Positions 1 through 8,549 of a stretch of 64,000 nt of DNA are shown piece by piece. Under the pieces are notes generated by a model. It was not told where the DNA came from. It saw nothing but the letters and a program-made list of their open reading frames with translations, and did not search any database. Source of the stretch: Haloglomus litoreum (GTDB taxonomy: Archaea; Halobacteriota; Halobacteria; Halobacteriales; Haloarculaceae); assembly GCF_029338515.1 (NCBI RefSeq), contig NZ_CP119988.1, positions 2,852,001 through 2,916,000 on the forward strand. Reading direction: 5' to 3'. A program made the position numbers and the translations under genes. Numbering within the stretch: the stretch's first letter is position 1; every line of letters begins with the position of its first letter.

Positions 1-439
1 CGCCCAGGACGAGGACCGGACCCAGATCCTCGGTGGCGGGTTCCTCGCCGAGGACGACCGCACCGACGATGACGTCCAGATCGCCCACTTCGACGTGATC
101 GACGCCACCGGGAAGTACACGGACCGGCTCAACGCCTTCGACTCGTTCATCCAGATCGAGCAGGGGTACGCCGAACTGATGCGGCATATGCGCCGGGCGC
201 ACGACTCGCTGTCGTTCTTCGTCGGCGGCGACAACGTCATCGCGGTCTGTCCGGACCTGGACCGGGCCGCCTACCGCGACGCCGTCGACCACGTCGCCGG
301 CGAGGTCGACGTCGACCTGCAGGTGGGCGTCGGCCGTGCGAGAACCGCGCAGGATGCCGGGATGGGCGCGAAGCACGCCCTGGAGACCTGCCGGCACGAG
401 GGCACGACCGTCGAGTTCGCGGACGGCCACGAGATTTAA
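1..439 (+). CDS. gch3: GTP cyclohydrolase III (IIa), C-terminal part
   Basis: This reading frame enters from the left edge (frame beginning at base 2) and ends with TAA at 437-439, so only the last ~145 residues are visible. It carries the motif FVGGDNVIAVCP, the GGDN signature of archaeal GTP cyclohydrolase III, a family related to nucleotidyl cyclases/GGDEF proteins. These enzymes open GTP to a formamidopyrimidine product, the first step of archaeal riboflavin and F420 chromophore synthesis. The acidic tail ends in a short conserved-looking helix segment (MGAKHALETCR). The start and N-terminal domain lie outside the window. The family assignment is from the motif and overall pattern; confidence is high. 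Confidence 0.88.
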   Translation, partial: AQDEDRTQILGGGFLAEDDRTDDDVQIAHFDVIDATGKYTDRLNAFDSFIQIEQGYAELMRHMRRAHDSLSFFVGGDNVIAVCPDLDRAAYRDAVDHVAGEVDVDLQVGVGRARTAQDAGMGAKHALETCRHEGTTVEFADGHEI

Positions 440-523
440 TACACCGGGACGCTCCGGTGTTCCGCCCCGAATGTGGGGAAAGGAACCGCTGTATGGTGAA
501 ATCCGGGTTTCATCTTTGACAGA

Positions 524-534
524 CTTTATATATT
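524..534 (+). promoter_or_regulatory. TATA box for the Liv-type substrate-binding protein
   Basis: TTTATATATT lies in an AT-rich island of an otherwise GC-rich region, centred about 30 nt before the ATG at 559. This spacing would give a very short or absent leader, as is usual in haloarchaea. No ribosome binding site is evident before the ATG. Confidence 0.6.
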
Positions 535-558
535 CTCCAATATAAGGGAACAGTTGAC

Positions 559-1887
559 ATGACACGGGAATACCGACGTCGTGATGTAGTGAAAGGTGCT
601 GCCGGTCTCGGTGCTGTCGCGGGAGTCGCCGGCTGCACGCAGCTGGGTGGCGATGGCGGTGACGGTGGCGGTGGTGACGGCGGTGACGGTGGTGACGGTG
701 GCTCCGGGGGAGCAGAGGCACTCGTCGTCATCGGCTATCCGGAGTCCGGGGTCCAGCTGTTCAAGGACTTCTACAGCGACTTCGACACCGACGTGCCCAT
801 CTTCGTCACTGACGGCCTGAAGGCCCCGGAACTGCCGGGGCAGGTCGGCAACGACATGAGCAACGTGACGGGGACGGCCCCGACCGCGGCCGGGCCGGGC
901 CAGGAGTTCTTCACCAACCGATTCCAGGAGGAGTTCGGTGCCGAGCCGGGCGTGTTCACCTCGCAGGCGTACGACGCCAGCGCGGTCCTGATGCTCGCCA
1001 ACCTCGCCGCCGGTGAGAACAACGGGAAGGCCGTCCGCGACCAGATGCGCGCGGTCGCCAACCCGAGTGGCGAGGAGTTCGGTCCGTCCGAACTCGCCGA
1101 CGCCGTGGAGGCCGTCGCGGCCGGCGACGACATCAACTACGCCGGTGCCTCCTCGTCGGTCAACTTCGACGAGAACGGCGACATGCGCGCGGTCACCTAC
1201 GAGGTGTTCGGCTTCACCTCCGACGGCGTGACCCAGCAGAGCACCATCGACTTCGGCGGTGGTGGCGGCGATGGCGGCTCCTCCGCCGACTACCCCGGCT
1301 CCTCGTCGGGCCGCACCGTGAAGTTCGGCGTCCTGATGCCGCTCACCGGCGACCTCGCCCCGGTCGGGAAGCCGATCCGCGACGGTGCCATCCTGCCGGC
1401 CCGCCAGCTCGAGGGGAACACGGACTTCACCTTCGACTACCAGGTCGAGGACACGCAGACCAACCCCGACGCCGGGGTCTCGGCCGCGGAGACGCTGGTC
1501 AACGCCGGCTACCCGGCGGTCACCGGCCCGGCCTCCTCCGGTGTGAACCTGCAGGTCTCGAAGCAGGTCTTCATCCCGAGCAAGGTCGTCGGCTGCTCGC
1601 CCTCCTCGACCTCGCCCACCGTGACGACGCTCGAGGACAACGACTACATCTACCGGACGCCGCCGAGCGACGCGCTGCAGGGCCAGGTCCTCGCACAGCT
1701 GGCTGCCGACAACGACGTCTCCAGCGTCTCCACGCTGTACGTCAACAACGACTACGGCCAGGCGCTCAGCCAGTCGTTCAAGAAGGCCTTCGAGGACAAC
1801 CACGACGGCACCGTGCCCCAGCAGGTCGCCTTCGAGAAGCAGAAGTCCTCGTACACCTCGCAGCTCAACACGGCGCTCGGGCAGTAA
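559..1887 (+). CDS. Circularly permuted branched-chain amino acid substrate-binding lipoprotein (LivJ type)
   Basis: This is a periplasmic-binding-protein type I (LivJ-like) lipoprotein of an ABC importer, 442 residues. Residues 1-26 form a Tat signal (RRR at 6-8) with lipobox VAGC (Cys26), then a Gly/Asp linker (27-52). What follows is out of the family order: residues 53-232 (from EALVVIGYPESG to QQSTIDF) match the family's C-terminal half, then a second Gly-rich linker (233-250), and residues 253-442 (TVKFGVLMPLTGDL to SYTSQLNTALGQ) match the family's N-terminal half. In ordinary homologues NTALGQ runs straight into the EALVVIGYPESG segment, so the protein looks like a clean circular permutant. 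The livHMGF genes converge on it from downstream. Misassembly or a recombination product is the main alternative. Confidence 0.88.
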   Translation: MTREYRRRDVVKGAAGLGAVAGVAGCTQLGGDGGDGGGGDGGDGGDGGSGGAEALVVIGYPESGVQLFKDFYSDFDTDVPIFVTDGLKAPELPGQVGNDMSNVTGTAPTAAGPGQEFFTNRFQEEFGAEPGVFTSQAYDASAVLMLANLAAGENNGKAVRDQMRAVANPSGEEFGPSELADAVEAVAAGDDINYAGASSSVNFDENGDMRAVTYEVFGFTSDGVTQQSTIDFGGGGGDGGSSADYPGSSSGRTVKFGVLMPLTGDLAPVGKPIRDGAILPARQLEGNTDFTFDYQVEDTQTNPDAGVSAAETLVNAGYPAVTGPASSGVNLQVSKQVFIPSKVVGCSPSSTSPTVTTLEDNDYIYRTPPSDALQGQVLAQLAADNDVSSVSTLYVNNDYGQALSQSFKKAFEDNHDGTVPQQVAFEKQKSSYTSQLNTALGQ

Positions 1888-1897
1888 GCGAACATCT

Positions 1898-1920
1898 CGG
1901 ATTTCTGAATTTTTCACCTC
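1898..1920 (+). terminator. Possible T-rich terminator after the substrate-binding gene
   Basis: Just after the TAA at 1885-1887 the sequence becomes T-rich (ATTTCTGAATTTTTC). Short U-tracts without a strong hairpin are typical of haloarchaeal termination. The site also sits between convergent genes. This is inferred from composition only. Confidence 0.35.
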
Positions 1921-2035
1921 TCGACCGAAGAGCTTCGCCATTACTGCCCATATACGTGACTCTAGTCGCATATCTCGTCGAGAATCGGATAACGAGTCCT
2001 GGAACGATCAGCGGACGACCGCGGTCGTCCGCGGC

Positions 2036-2821
2036 CTATCCGCCCAGGAAGTCCTGGCGGACCTGCTCGTCTTCGAGCAGCACGTCGCCGGCGTCCATGT
2101 ACCGGTTCCCGCCCTGGACGAGGACGTAGCCCCGATCACAACGCCGGAGCGCCTCCTTCGCGTTCTGCTCGACCATGAGGATGGCCGTGCCGGAGTCGTT
2201 GATGCGGTCGATGCGGTCGAACATCTCCTGGACGAGGTCCGGCGCCAGGCCCGCCGAGGGCTCGTCCAGCATCAGGAGGTCGGGGTCGAGCATCAGCGCC
2301 CGGCCCATGGCGAGCATCTGGCGCTGGCCGCCCGAGAGCGTGCCGGCGCGTTGCCCCTCGCGCTCTCTGAGGATGGGGAAGCGGTCGTAGATCTCCTCGA
2401 TGCGGTCCTCCGGGAACTCGTCGAGGATGTAGGCGCCCATCTCCAGGTTCTCGCGGACCGAGAGGCCGGCGAACACGTTCTCGTTCTGCGGCACGTACCC
2501 CAGCCCGAGGTGGATGATGTCCTCCGGGTTCATCCCGGCGATGTCCTCGCCGCCGAACTGGATGGACCCGCCCATGTACGTGGTGAGCCCGAAGATGGAC
2601 TTCATCACGGTGGACTTGCCGGCGCCGTTCGGCCCGACGATGGTGACGTACTCCGCGTCATCGACGTTCATGTCGACCCCCGACAGGATCTGGAGGTCGC
2701 CGTAGCCGGCGTCGAGGTCGGTCACGTCCAGCAGCGAGTCCGTCGCGGACTTGTACTCCGAGGCGTCGCCGGCACGGGTGCCGGTGGAGACGCCGTCGTC
2801 GGAGTCGGCCGCGTCGCTCAT
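2036..2821 (-). CDS. livF: Branched-chain amino acid ABC transporter ATP-binding protein LivF
   Basis: 261 residues, second ATPase of the branched-chain amino acid importer. After about 30 variable acidic residues it shows Walker A (GPNGAGKST), the Q-loop region (VPQNENVF), the ABC signature LSGGQRQ, Walker B followed by Glu (LLMLDEPSAGL) and a switch His replaced by the usual LivF-type MVEQNAKEAL. It energises uptake with LivG at the inner face of the membrane. It is the last gene of the livHMGF operon and overlaps livG by 4 nt. The acidic N-terminal tail is longer than in bacterial LivF (about 235 residues). Confidence 0.93.
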   Translation of the reverse strand: MSDAADSDDGVSTGTRAGDASEYKSATDSLLDVTDLDAGYGDLQILSGVDMNVDDAEYVTIVGPNGAGKSTVMKSIFGLTTYMGGSIQFGGEDIAGMNPEDIIHLGLGYVPQNENVFAGLSVRENLEMGAYILDEFPEDRIEEIYDRFPILREREGQRAGTLSGGQRQMLAMGRALMLDPDLLMLDEPSAGLAPDLVQEMFDRIDRINDSGTAILMVEQNAKEALRRCDRGYVLVQGGNRYMDAGDVLLEDEQVRQDFLGG

Positions 2822-3909
2822 ACGTCACCTCCGAGGTAGGCCTCGATGACCTCCTCGTTGCCCTGGATGTCCTCGGCGGTGCCCTCCGCGAGCACCGACC
2901 CCTGGTGCATGACAATGATGTGTTCGCAGTTCTCCATGATGAGGTCCATGTCGTGCTCCACGAGCAGGAAGGTGTAGCCCCGGTCCCGGAGTTCGTGGAT
3001 GCGCTCCAGCAGTTTCTCCTCCAGCGTCGGGTTGACGCCGGCGAACGGCTCGTCCAGCAGCACCATCTCCGGGTCGGTCATCAGCGCCCGTGCCATCTCG
3101 AGCAGTTTCCGCTGGCCGCCCGACAGGTTGCCCGCGAACTCCTCGGCGAGGTGGTCGATCTCGAAGAACTCCAGCGTCTCCCAGACCTCCTCGCGGATCT
3201 CGGTCTCTTGCTCGATGACGCCGCGCCGGAGCCCCGGGGTCACCGACCGGACGATGGACTCGCCCTTCTGCCCGCGTGGGGCGAGCATCAGGTTCTCCAG
3301 CACGGTCATCTCCTCCAGCTCGCGGGCGATCTGGAACGTCCGGACGAGCCCGCGGTTGGCGATCTGGTGGGGCTCCAGCCCGGTGATGTCCTCGCCGTTG
3401 AAGAAGACGTGGCCGGAGTTCGGCGTGTGGACGCCGGTGATACAGTTGAACGTGGTCGACTTGCCGGCGCCGTTCGGCCCGATGAGGCCCGTCAGCGAGC
3501 CCTCCTCCACCTCGAAGGAGGCGTCGTCGACCGCCGTGATGCCCCCGAACGTCTTCCGGAGGTTCTGGACCCGGAGCGGGAGGCCACGCGGGGTCTCCTG
3601 GGCCTGCCGCTCGATGTCGGAGTCGTCCGTCTCGGGGAGTTCGTCGGGGGCCTTCGCCTGTGTCGCTGCGGCCCCCGCGGCGCCTGCGGCTCCCGCGCTG
3701 CGGGCCTCGGTGTCCGATTCGTCCGCGGTCGGTTCCTCGACCGGGTCGGGTTCCCCGGGTGCGTCGGACTCCTCGGGTGAGCCGGACTCCCCGGTCGGTT
3801 CCGACGCATCGTCGGCCGGGCCCGCGGGGTCGTCGTGACCGTCGTCGGGGTCCGTGGCGTCCTCGTGCTCCTCGGCGCCCGGGTCGGTCTCCTCCTCGGA
3901 GTCACTCAT
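2818..3909 (-). CDS. livG: Branched-chain amino acid ABC transporter ATP-binding protein LivG, with long acidic N-terminal tail
   Basis: About 363 residues. The ATPase core contains Walker A (GPNGAGKST), signature LSGGQRKLLEMARAL, Walker B (MVLLDEPFAG) and switch His (LVEHDMD), as in LivG. Roughly the first 110 residues are low-complexity Asp/Glu/Pro/Ser with an Ala/Gly run, absent from typical LivG (about 255 residues). I chose ATG at 3909, which overlaps the livM stop; an in-frame GTG lies at 3918. The gene pairs with LivF to drive the LivHM permease. Whether the tail is a flexible regulator or simply a halophilic extension is unknown. Confidence 0.9.
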   Translation of the reverse strand: MSDSEEETDPGAEEHEDATDPDDGHDDPAGPADDASEPTGESGSPEESDAPGEPDPVEEPTADESDTEARSAGAAGAAGAAATQAKAPDELPETDDSDIERQAQETPRGLPLRVQNLRKTFGGITAVDDASFEVEEGSLTGLIGPNGAGKSTTFNCITGVHTPNSGHVFFNGEDITGLEPHQIANRGLVRTFQIARELEEMTVLENLMLAPRGQKGESIVRSVTPGLRRGVIEQETEIREEVWETLEFFEIDHLAEEFAGNLSGGQRKLLEMARALMTDPEMVLLDEPFAGVNPTLEEKLLERIHELRDRGYTFLLVEHDMDLIMENCEHIIVMHQGSVLAEGTAEDIQGNEEVIEAYLGGDV

Positions 3910-5299
3910 CGGTCTCACCTCCGTCCGCCGCGGGACGGCCGCCGCCGGTACCGCCCTCGCCGTCGGGACGGACCGAGAGGTCGACGCTGGCGGCAGTCTC
4001 CTTGCGGTGGCCCAGCAGGCCGTCCGGACGGTAGATCATCACGAGGATGAGCACCACGCCAAGGAGGACGAACCGGAGCGAGGAGATGTTGTCGAGCATG
4101 TAGACGACGAACCCGCCGGGGCCGATGGCCAGCGCGTCGACGAACGTCGTCGGCGTGGCATCGATGACGCCCTGCAGTGCGTTGTCGACGAGCCCCGCGA
4201 TGGCGGGCGGGCCCTGGAACAGGAGCGAGGCGAACACCGCGCCGCCGATGACGCTACCCGTGTTCGACCCCGAGCCGCCGATGATGAGCGCGATGAAGAT
4301 GTAGAACGTCGCGATGGGGAGGAACGAGGTCGGCGTCGTGCTGCCTCCGGCACCACGCCAGAGGATGCCGCCGATGCCCATCAGCGCACAGCCGACGACG
4401 AACGCGACGATCTTGAACCGGTTCGTGTCCTTGCCCAGCGAGTTCGCGACGATCTCGTCCTCGCGGATGGCCTTCAGCACGCGGCCGAACGGGGAGTTGC
4501 CCGTCCGGATGAGGATGGCGTAGAACAGCCCCACGACGAGGACGAGGAAGATGGCGTACGCCCAGCCCAGCATCACGGAGTCCTCGATCCCGGCGGCCGT
4601 CCCGATGCCGAACCAGAAGTCCCCGAGTGCCGTCGGGTTCGAGTTGGTCGCCGGGTTCGCGAACAGCAGCCCCCGGACGAGCAGGTCCGGACCGGGGAAG
4701 ATGATGCCGCTGGCGCCGCCGGTACCGATCTCGATGCCCCCGATCTCGAGGGTCTGCAGCGTCGTCGAGTTGATCGTCAGCCGGATCATCTCCGAGAAAC
4801 CGATGGTGACGATGGCGAGGTAGTCCGCGTCCAGCCGGAGTGCCGGGAGCGCGGCCAGGAAGCCGAAGAAGCCCGCCATCAGCGCGCCGCCGATGAACCC
4901 GGCCCAGATGGGGAGTCCGAGCCCCGGTGCGCCCGTGGTCCCGGTCGCCTCCGGCGAGCCCGTGATGATGCCGAACGTGTAGACGCCGACCATCATGAAT
5001 CCGGCAATCCCGATGTTGAACAGTCCCGTGTACCCCCAGTGGAGGTTGAGCGCCAGCACCAGCATCGCGTACACCGCCGACAGGAAGGTGATGCGCTGGA
5101 GCGTGTTCACCAGCCCGTTGAAGTCGTTGCCCTGCCCCATCGAGATGAGCGCGAACAGCACGTAGAGCCCGGCCATCAGGCCGAGGACGAGCAGCGCGTC
5201 GCGGGCACCCTTGCTGTCGAGGAGTCCGTCGCTGGGTGGTTCCACCGTGGTTCCACCGTCGGGTGCGGTTCGGGGCGTGTCGGGGCTGCCGTCGGTCAT
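3902..5299 (-). CDS. livM: Branched-chain amino acid ABC transporter permease LivM
   Basis: 465-residue polytopic membrane protein. After an N-terminal cytoplasmic stretch of about 35 residues come multiple hydrophobic helices and the family's conserved block (ALNLHWGYTGLFNIG) and cytoplasmic coupling region (FGRVLKAIREDE). LivM forms the translocation pore with LivH. It overlaps livH by 4 nt (ATGA) and livG by 8 nt, which suggests translational coupling in one operon. The C-terminus is hydrophilic and acidic, longer than bacterial LivM. Confidence 0.92.
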   Translation of the reverse strand: MTDGSPDTPRTAPDGGTTVEPPSDGLLDSKGARDALLVLGLMAGLYVLFALISMGQGNDFNGLVNTLQRITFLSAVYAMLVLALNLHWGYTGLFNIGIAGFMMVGVYTFGIITGSPEATGTTGAPGLGLPIWAGFIGGALMAGFFGFLAALPALRLDADYLAIVTIGFSEMIRLTINSTTLQTLEIGGIEIGTGGASGIIFPGPDLLVRGLLFANPATNSNPTALGDFWFGIGTAAGIEDSVMLGWAYAIFLVLVVGLFYAILIRTGNSPFGRVLKAIREDEIVANSLGKDTNRFKIVAFVVGCALMGIGGILWRGAGGSTTPTSFLPIATFYIFIALIIGGSGSNTGSVIGGAVFASLLFQGPPAIAGLVDNALQGVIDATPTTFVDALAIGPGGFVVYMLDNISSLRFVLLGVVLILVMIYRPDGLLGHRKETAASVDLSVRPDGEGGTGGGRPAADGGETDE

Positions 5300-6423
5300 G
5301 CGACGGTCACCCCGCTGAACAGTCCAGACGGCTTGAACAGCAGGACGAGGATCATCACGCCGAACGCGGCGACGGTGGTGAACTCGCTGGGGATCCAGAC
5401 CAGCGAGAGCTGTTCGGCGAGGCCGATGACGAGGCCCCCACCCATCGCGCCGTAGATGGAGCCGATTCCGCCGAGGATGACGGCGGCGAAGATGAGCAGC
5501 AGGAGCACCCAGCCGAGGTTGAACCGCAGGACCCCGGTGTTGAGCGCGATGAGGTAGCCGGAGATGCCGGCGAGACCCCCGCCGATGGCCCAGGTGTAGG
5601 TGATGATGCGTTCGGTCGGGATGCCCGTCACGCGGGCGAGGTCCTCGTTGTCGGCCATCGCGCGCATCGCCTTGCCCAGTTTCGTGTTCTGGAGCAGGAC
5701 GTGGACACCGAGCATCAGGGCGATGGCGGCCACGATGAGCGTGATCTCGTGGACGTCGACGTTGATGGTGCCGTCGACGAGGAAGACGGGGAAGCTCTCG
5801 ACGTCGTTGACGGCCGTCGTCGAGAGGCTCCCGGTCTGCCAGATGAAGGCGATGAGGTAGCGCAGTGCCAGCGCCACCCCGATGCTGGCGATGAGCAGCG
5901 CGATGCCGCTCTGGTTGCGCATCCGCTTGTAGACGACGCGGTCGATGAACAGCGACAGCAACAGGGTCCCGCCGGCCGCCACGACCATCCCCAGCAGGAT
6001 GGCGAGCGGCGTCTTCACGATGCTGAGGTCGAGGTCGCCGACGGTGAGCCCGCCACCACCACCCAGCAGGAACAGCGCGCCCGCGGAGGCGGTGCCGAGG
6101 CCGGTGATGAGCCAGGTCGTCACCCAGCCGAAGAAGGCACCGCTCGTGACCAGGTCACCGTGCGAGAAGTTGGCGAAGTTGAGGATACTGTACGTCATCG
6201 AGAGGCCGACGCCGGCGAGCCCGTACACCAGCCCCAGCACGAGTCCGTCGAGCAGGAGCGTGGCGAACGAGGAGATGGCGACGCCCCCGTTCGAGGCCGG
6301 CAGGACGAACAGCCGGACCAGCAGGTCGACGAAGAGTGCTGCACCGGCGAGCGCCAGCAGGACGAGCGCCGGCCGCTCGGTGATGACCGACCGCCCCTGT
6401 CTGAGAGATTCTGCGACACCCAT
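5296..6423 (-). CDS. livH: Branched-chain amino acid ABC transporter permease LivH
   Basis: 375-residue integral membrane permease, first gene of livHMGF. Typical elements are the N-terminal LVLGLVYGLAGVGLSMTYSI helix, the coupling segment LGKAMRAMADNEDLAR and a Gly-rich C-terminal helix pair ending FKPSGLFSG. It has an insertion (about residues 95-130, with a Gly run) in a loop relative to bacterial LivH (about 300 residues). The 5' region to 6424-6600 is GC-rich and I see no strong TATA box. The substrate-binding gene of the system is separate, on the opposite strand and convergent. Confidence 0.92.
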   Translation of the reverse strand: MGVAESLRQGRSVITERPALVLLALAGAALFVDLLVRLFVLPASNGGVAISSFATLLLDGLVLGLVYGLAGVGLSMTYSILNFANFSHGDLVTSGAFFGWVTTWLITGLGTASAGALFLLGGGGGLTVGDLDLSIVKTPLAILLGMVVAAGGTLLLSLFIDRVVYKRMRNQSGIALLIASIGVALALRYLIAFIWQTGSLSTTAVNDVESFPVFLVDGTINVDVHEITLIVAAIALMLGVHVLLQNTKLGKAMRAMADNEDLARVTGIPTERIITYTWAIGGGLAGISGYLIALNTGVLRFNLGWVLLLLIFAAVILGGIGSIYGAMGGGLVIGLAEQLSLVWIPSEFTTVAAFGVMILVLLFKPSGLFSGVTVA

Positions 6424-6600
6424 GCGTTCAGTTCACGCGGTCATTCGTGGCCGGCGGACTAATGAACCTGCCGCTGTTCTGCCGGTGTCGACCCTTGAAC
6501 CGGCGGTCAGAGTGACATCCGGCAGCGCGAGCCACGGACCCCCGGCCACCCCGGGAGCCGGAAGGAAAGGACTTTGCTGGGTCCGGCGGGACGGGCGAAC

Positions 6601-7815
6601 ATGCTACGGACGCTGGCGGACCTCGACGCCACCGGGACCACCCTCGGGGTGCGGGTCGACATCAACAGTCCCCTCGACGACGGGGAGCTGGCGGACGACT
6701 CGCGGGTCCGCGCACACCTGGACACGCTCTCGGAGCTGCTCGACCGGGGCGCCAGGGTCGCGGTGCTGGCCCACCAGGGGCGGCCCGGCGGCGACGAGTT
6801 CGCCGACCTCTCCTCGCACGCGGCACGGCTCGACGAGCTGCTCGACGCCCCGGTCGACCACTGTGACGCCACGTTCACCGCGGCCGCGCGCGACCGGATC
6901 GACGCGCTCGGGGACGGCGAGTGCGTCGTCCTCGAGAACACGCGCTTCTACTCCGAGGAGTACATGGAGTTCGACCCCGAGGTGGCCGCCGACACCTTCC
7001 TCGTGCGCAAGCTCGCGCCCGCGCTCGACGCCTACGTCAACGACGCCTTCGCCGCCGCCCACCGCTCGCAGCCCTCGCTCGTGGGCTTCCCCGTCGAGGT
7101 GCCGGGCTACGCCGGGCGCGTGATGGAGCGGGAGCTCGACGTGCTGGGGAGCATCGGCGACACGCCCGAGCCCCGCGTGTACGCACTGGGCGGGGCGAAG
7201 ATCGTCGACTCGCTGGACGTCGCCCGCTCCGTTCTCGAGCGAGGGCTCGCCGACCACGTCCTCGTCTCGGGCGTCGTCGGCAACGCCTTCCTGCTGGCCG
7301 ACGGCGTCCAGCTCGGCGCCGCCAGCGCCCACGTCGTCAACGAGCGCTCGAACGAGGCCGTCAAGCGCGCGGGCGACCTGCTGGACGATTTCGGCGCCCG
7401 CATCCACCTCCCCCGCGACGTGGCCGTCGAGCGCGATGGGGACCGCGTCGAACTGGACCTGGACGAGCTGCCGTCCGAGAACCCCGCGATGGATATCGGC
7501 GCCAAGACGGTGGCGGCGTACGCCGAGATCCTCGACGACGCCGGGACGGCCATCCTCAACGGGCCGGCCGGTGTCTTCGAGGAGGAGCTGTTCGCGACGG
7601 GGACGAAGGAGCTGTACGAGGCCGCCACCCGCGCGGAGTACAGCATCGTCGGCGGGGGTGATACCGCGGCGGCGCTCCGGGGACTCGGCATCGAGGGGTT
7701 CGACCACATCTCGACGGGCGGTGGCGCGGCGCTCCGGATGCTGACCGGCGAGTCGCTCCCGGCGGTCGAGGTGCTCCGCAAGGACTGGCAGGCCGAGCCC
7801 GCCCCCGGGGCGTGA
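6601..7815 (+). CDS. pgk: Phosphoglycerate kinase
   Basis: 404 residues from ATG 6601. It converts 1,3-bisphosphoglycerate and ADP to 3-phosphoglycerate and ATP in glycolysis, and the reverse in gluconeogenesis. Recognisable features are the N-terminal substrate loop (VRVDINSP), the HQGRPGG basic motif, a lysine/GGAKIVDSL motif in the middle and the nucleotide-binding GGGDTAAAL near the end, followed by STGGGAALRML. Length fits archaeal PGK. The stop overlaps the GTG start of the next gene. An in-frame start 27 nt upstream (6574) would add residues not seen in the family, so I prefer 6601. Confidence 0.95.
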   Translation: MLRTLADLDATGTTLGVRVDINSPLDDGELADDSRVRAHLDTLSELLDRGARVAVLAHQGRPGGDEFADLSSHAARLDELLDAPVDHCDATFTAAARDRIDALGDGECVVLENTRFYSEEYMEFDPEVAADTFLVRKLAPALDAYVNDAFAAAHRSQPSLVGFPVEVPGYAGRVMERELDVLGSIGDTPEPRVYALGGAKIVDSLDVARSVLERGLADHVLVSGVVGNAFLLADGVQLGAASAHVVNERSNEAVKRAGDLLDDFGARIHLPRDVAVERDGDRVELDLDELPSENPAMDIGAKTVAAYAEILDDAGTAILNGPAGVFEEELFATGTKELYEAATRAEYSIVGGGDTAAALRGLGIEGFDHISTGGGAALRMLTGESLPAVEVLRKDWQAEPAPGA

Positions 7816-8348
7816 CCGACCGGGCCGCCGCGCCGTCGGACGTGCTCGTCGAGCGCGGCGAGACGGCCGACGCCGAGGCGGTCGCCGACTGCTGGGTCGC
7901 ACTCGCCACGGACCAGCAGGACCACGGCTCGCGCCTGCACGCGGCCCGGAACCGTAGCGCGGCGCGCGAGGCGGCACTGCGCCACGCGGTCACTGGCGGC
8001 CTGTTCGTCGCGCGCCGGGTCGAGGGGACGGCAGAGTCGGACCGCGCGGCGGACACGGACGGCGGCGGGTCACTCCTGGGTTTCGTCACCGCGAGCCGTG
8101 CGACCGGCGACTTCGTGGAGACCGCCGACCGGGGCGTGGTCAGGAACATCTACGTCCGGCCGGCCGAACGCGGCCGCGGCATCGGGACCGCACTGCTGAG
8201 GGCAGCCGAGAGCCACCTCGCCGAACAGGGTGTCTCGGTCGTCTCGCTGGAGGTGATGGCGGCGAACGAGGCCGCCAGACGGTTCTACCGGCGCCACGGC
8301 TACGAGGACCACCGGGTAGAACTCCAGCGGACCATCGACGACGGATAG
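7812..8348 (+). CDS. GNAT family N-acetyltransferase
   Basis: 178 residues, GTG start overlapping the pgk stop by 4 nt. The C-terminal half has the acetyl-CoA binding signature NIYVRPAERGRGIGTALLRAAE and the trailing EVMAANEAARRFYRRHGY pattern of RimI-like N-acetyltransferases. The N-terminal half includes the alpha1-2 region with an acidic insertion (residues about 65-85). Substrate is not predictable; candidates are protein N-termini or small amines. Co-transcription with pgk is likely from the overlap and is probably a chromosomal arrangement rather than a shared pathway. Confidence 0.85.
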   Translation: MTDRAAAPSDVLVERGETADAEAVADCWVALATDQQDHGSRLHAARNRSAAREAALRHAVTGGLFVARRVEGTAESDRAADTDGGGSLLGFVTASRATGDFVETADRGVVRNIYVRPAERGRGIGTALLRAAESHLAEQGVSVVSLEVMAANEAARRFYRRHGYEDHRVELQRTIDDG

Positions 8349-8410
8349 GGCACCACCCGACCGCCGACGACCGATAAGGTTTCCAGTCACCCGGGCGAAC
8401 CCTCGCGCGC

Positions 8411-8484
8411 GCCACGGGAGCTTGGGCGGTTCAAGCACTCGACTTGTAATCGAGAATTCGTGGGTTCAAATCCCACCCGTGGCT
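8411..8484 (+). tRNA. tRNA-Thr (anticodon TGT)
   Basis: A 74-nt cloverleaf can be drawn: acceptor arms GCCACGG (8411-8417) and CCGTGGC (8477-8483) with discriminator T; anticodon stem CTCGA/TCGAG enclosing loop CTTGTAA, giving anticodon TGT (Thr, ACA codons); T-arm GTGGG-TTCAAAT-CCCAC. CCA is not encoded and no intron is present. A TATA-like CGATAAGG stands about 35-40 nt upstream (8372-8379). Confidence 0.95.
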
Positions 8485-8549
8485 CTCGCCCGGCTCGCCC
8501 GGAGCCGGTCACGCCAGCGTTCTTGTGGCTCGAACAACACACTCGCCCC

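Noticed and set aside
526-1971. Long minus-strand frame opposite the Liv-binding gene
   Set aside because: Its Val/Gly/Arg composition mirrors the plus-strand codons; it has no domain, and the plus-strand frame has signal peptide and family motifs.
3854-5455. 533-residue plus-strand frame opposite livM
   Set aside because: Arg/Glu/His-rich antisense of a hydrophobic protein; no motif, and livM/livH are unambiguous.
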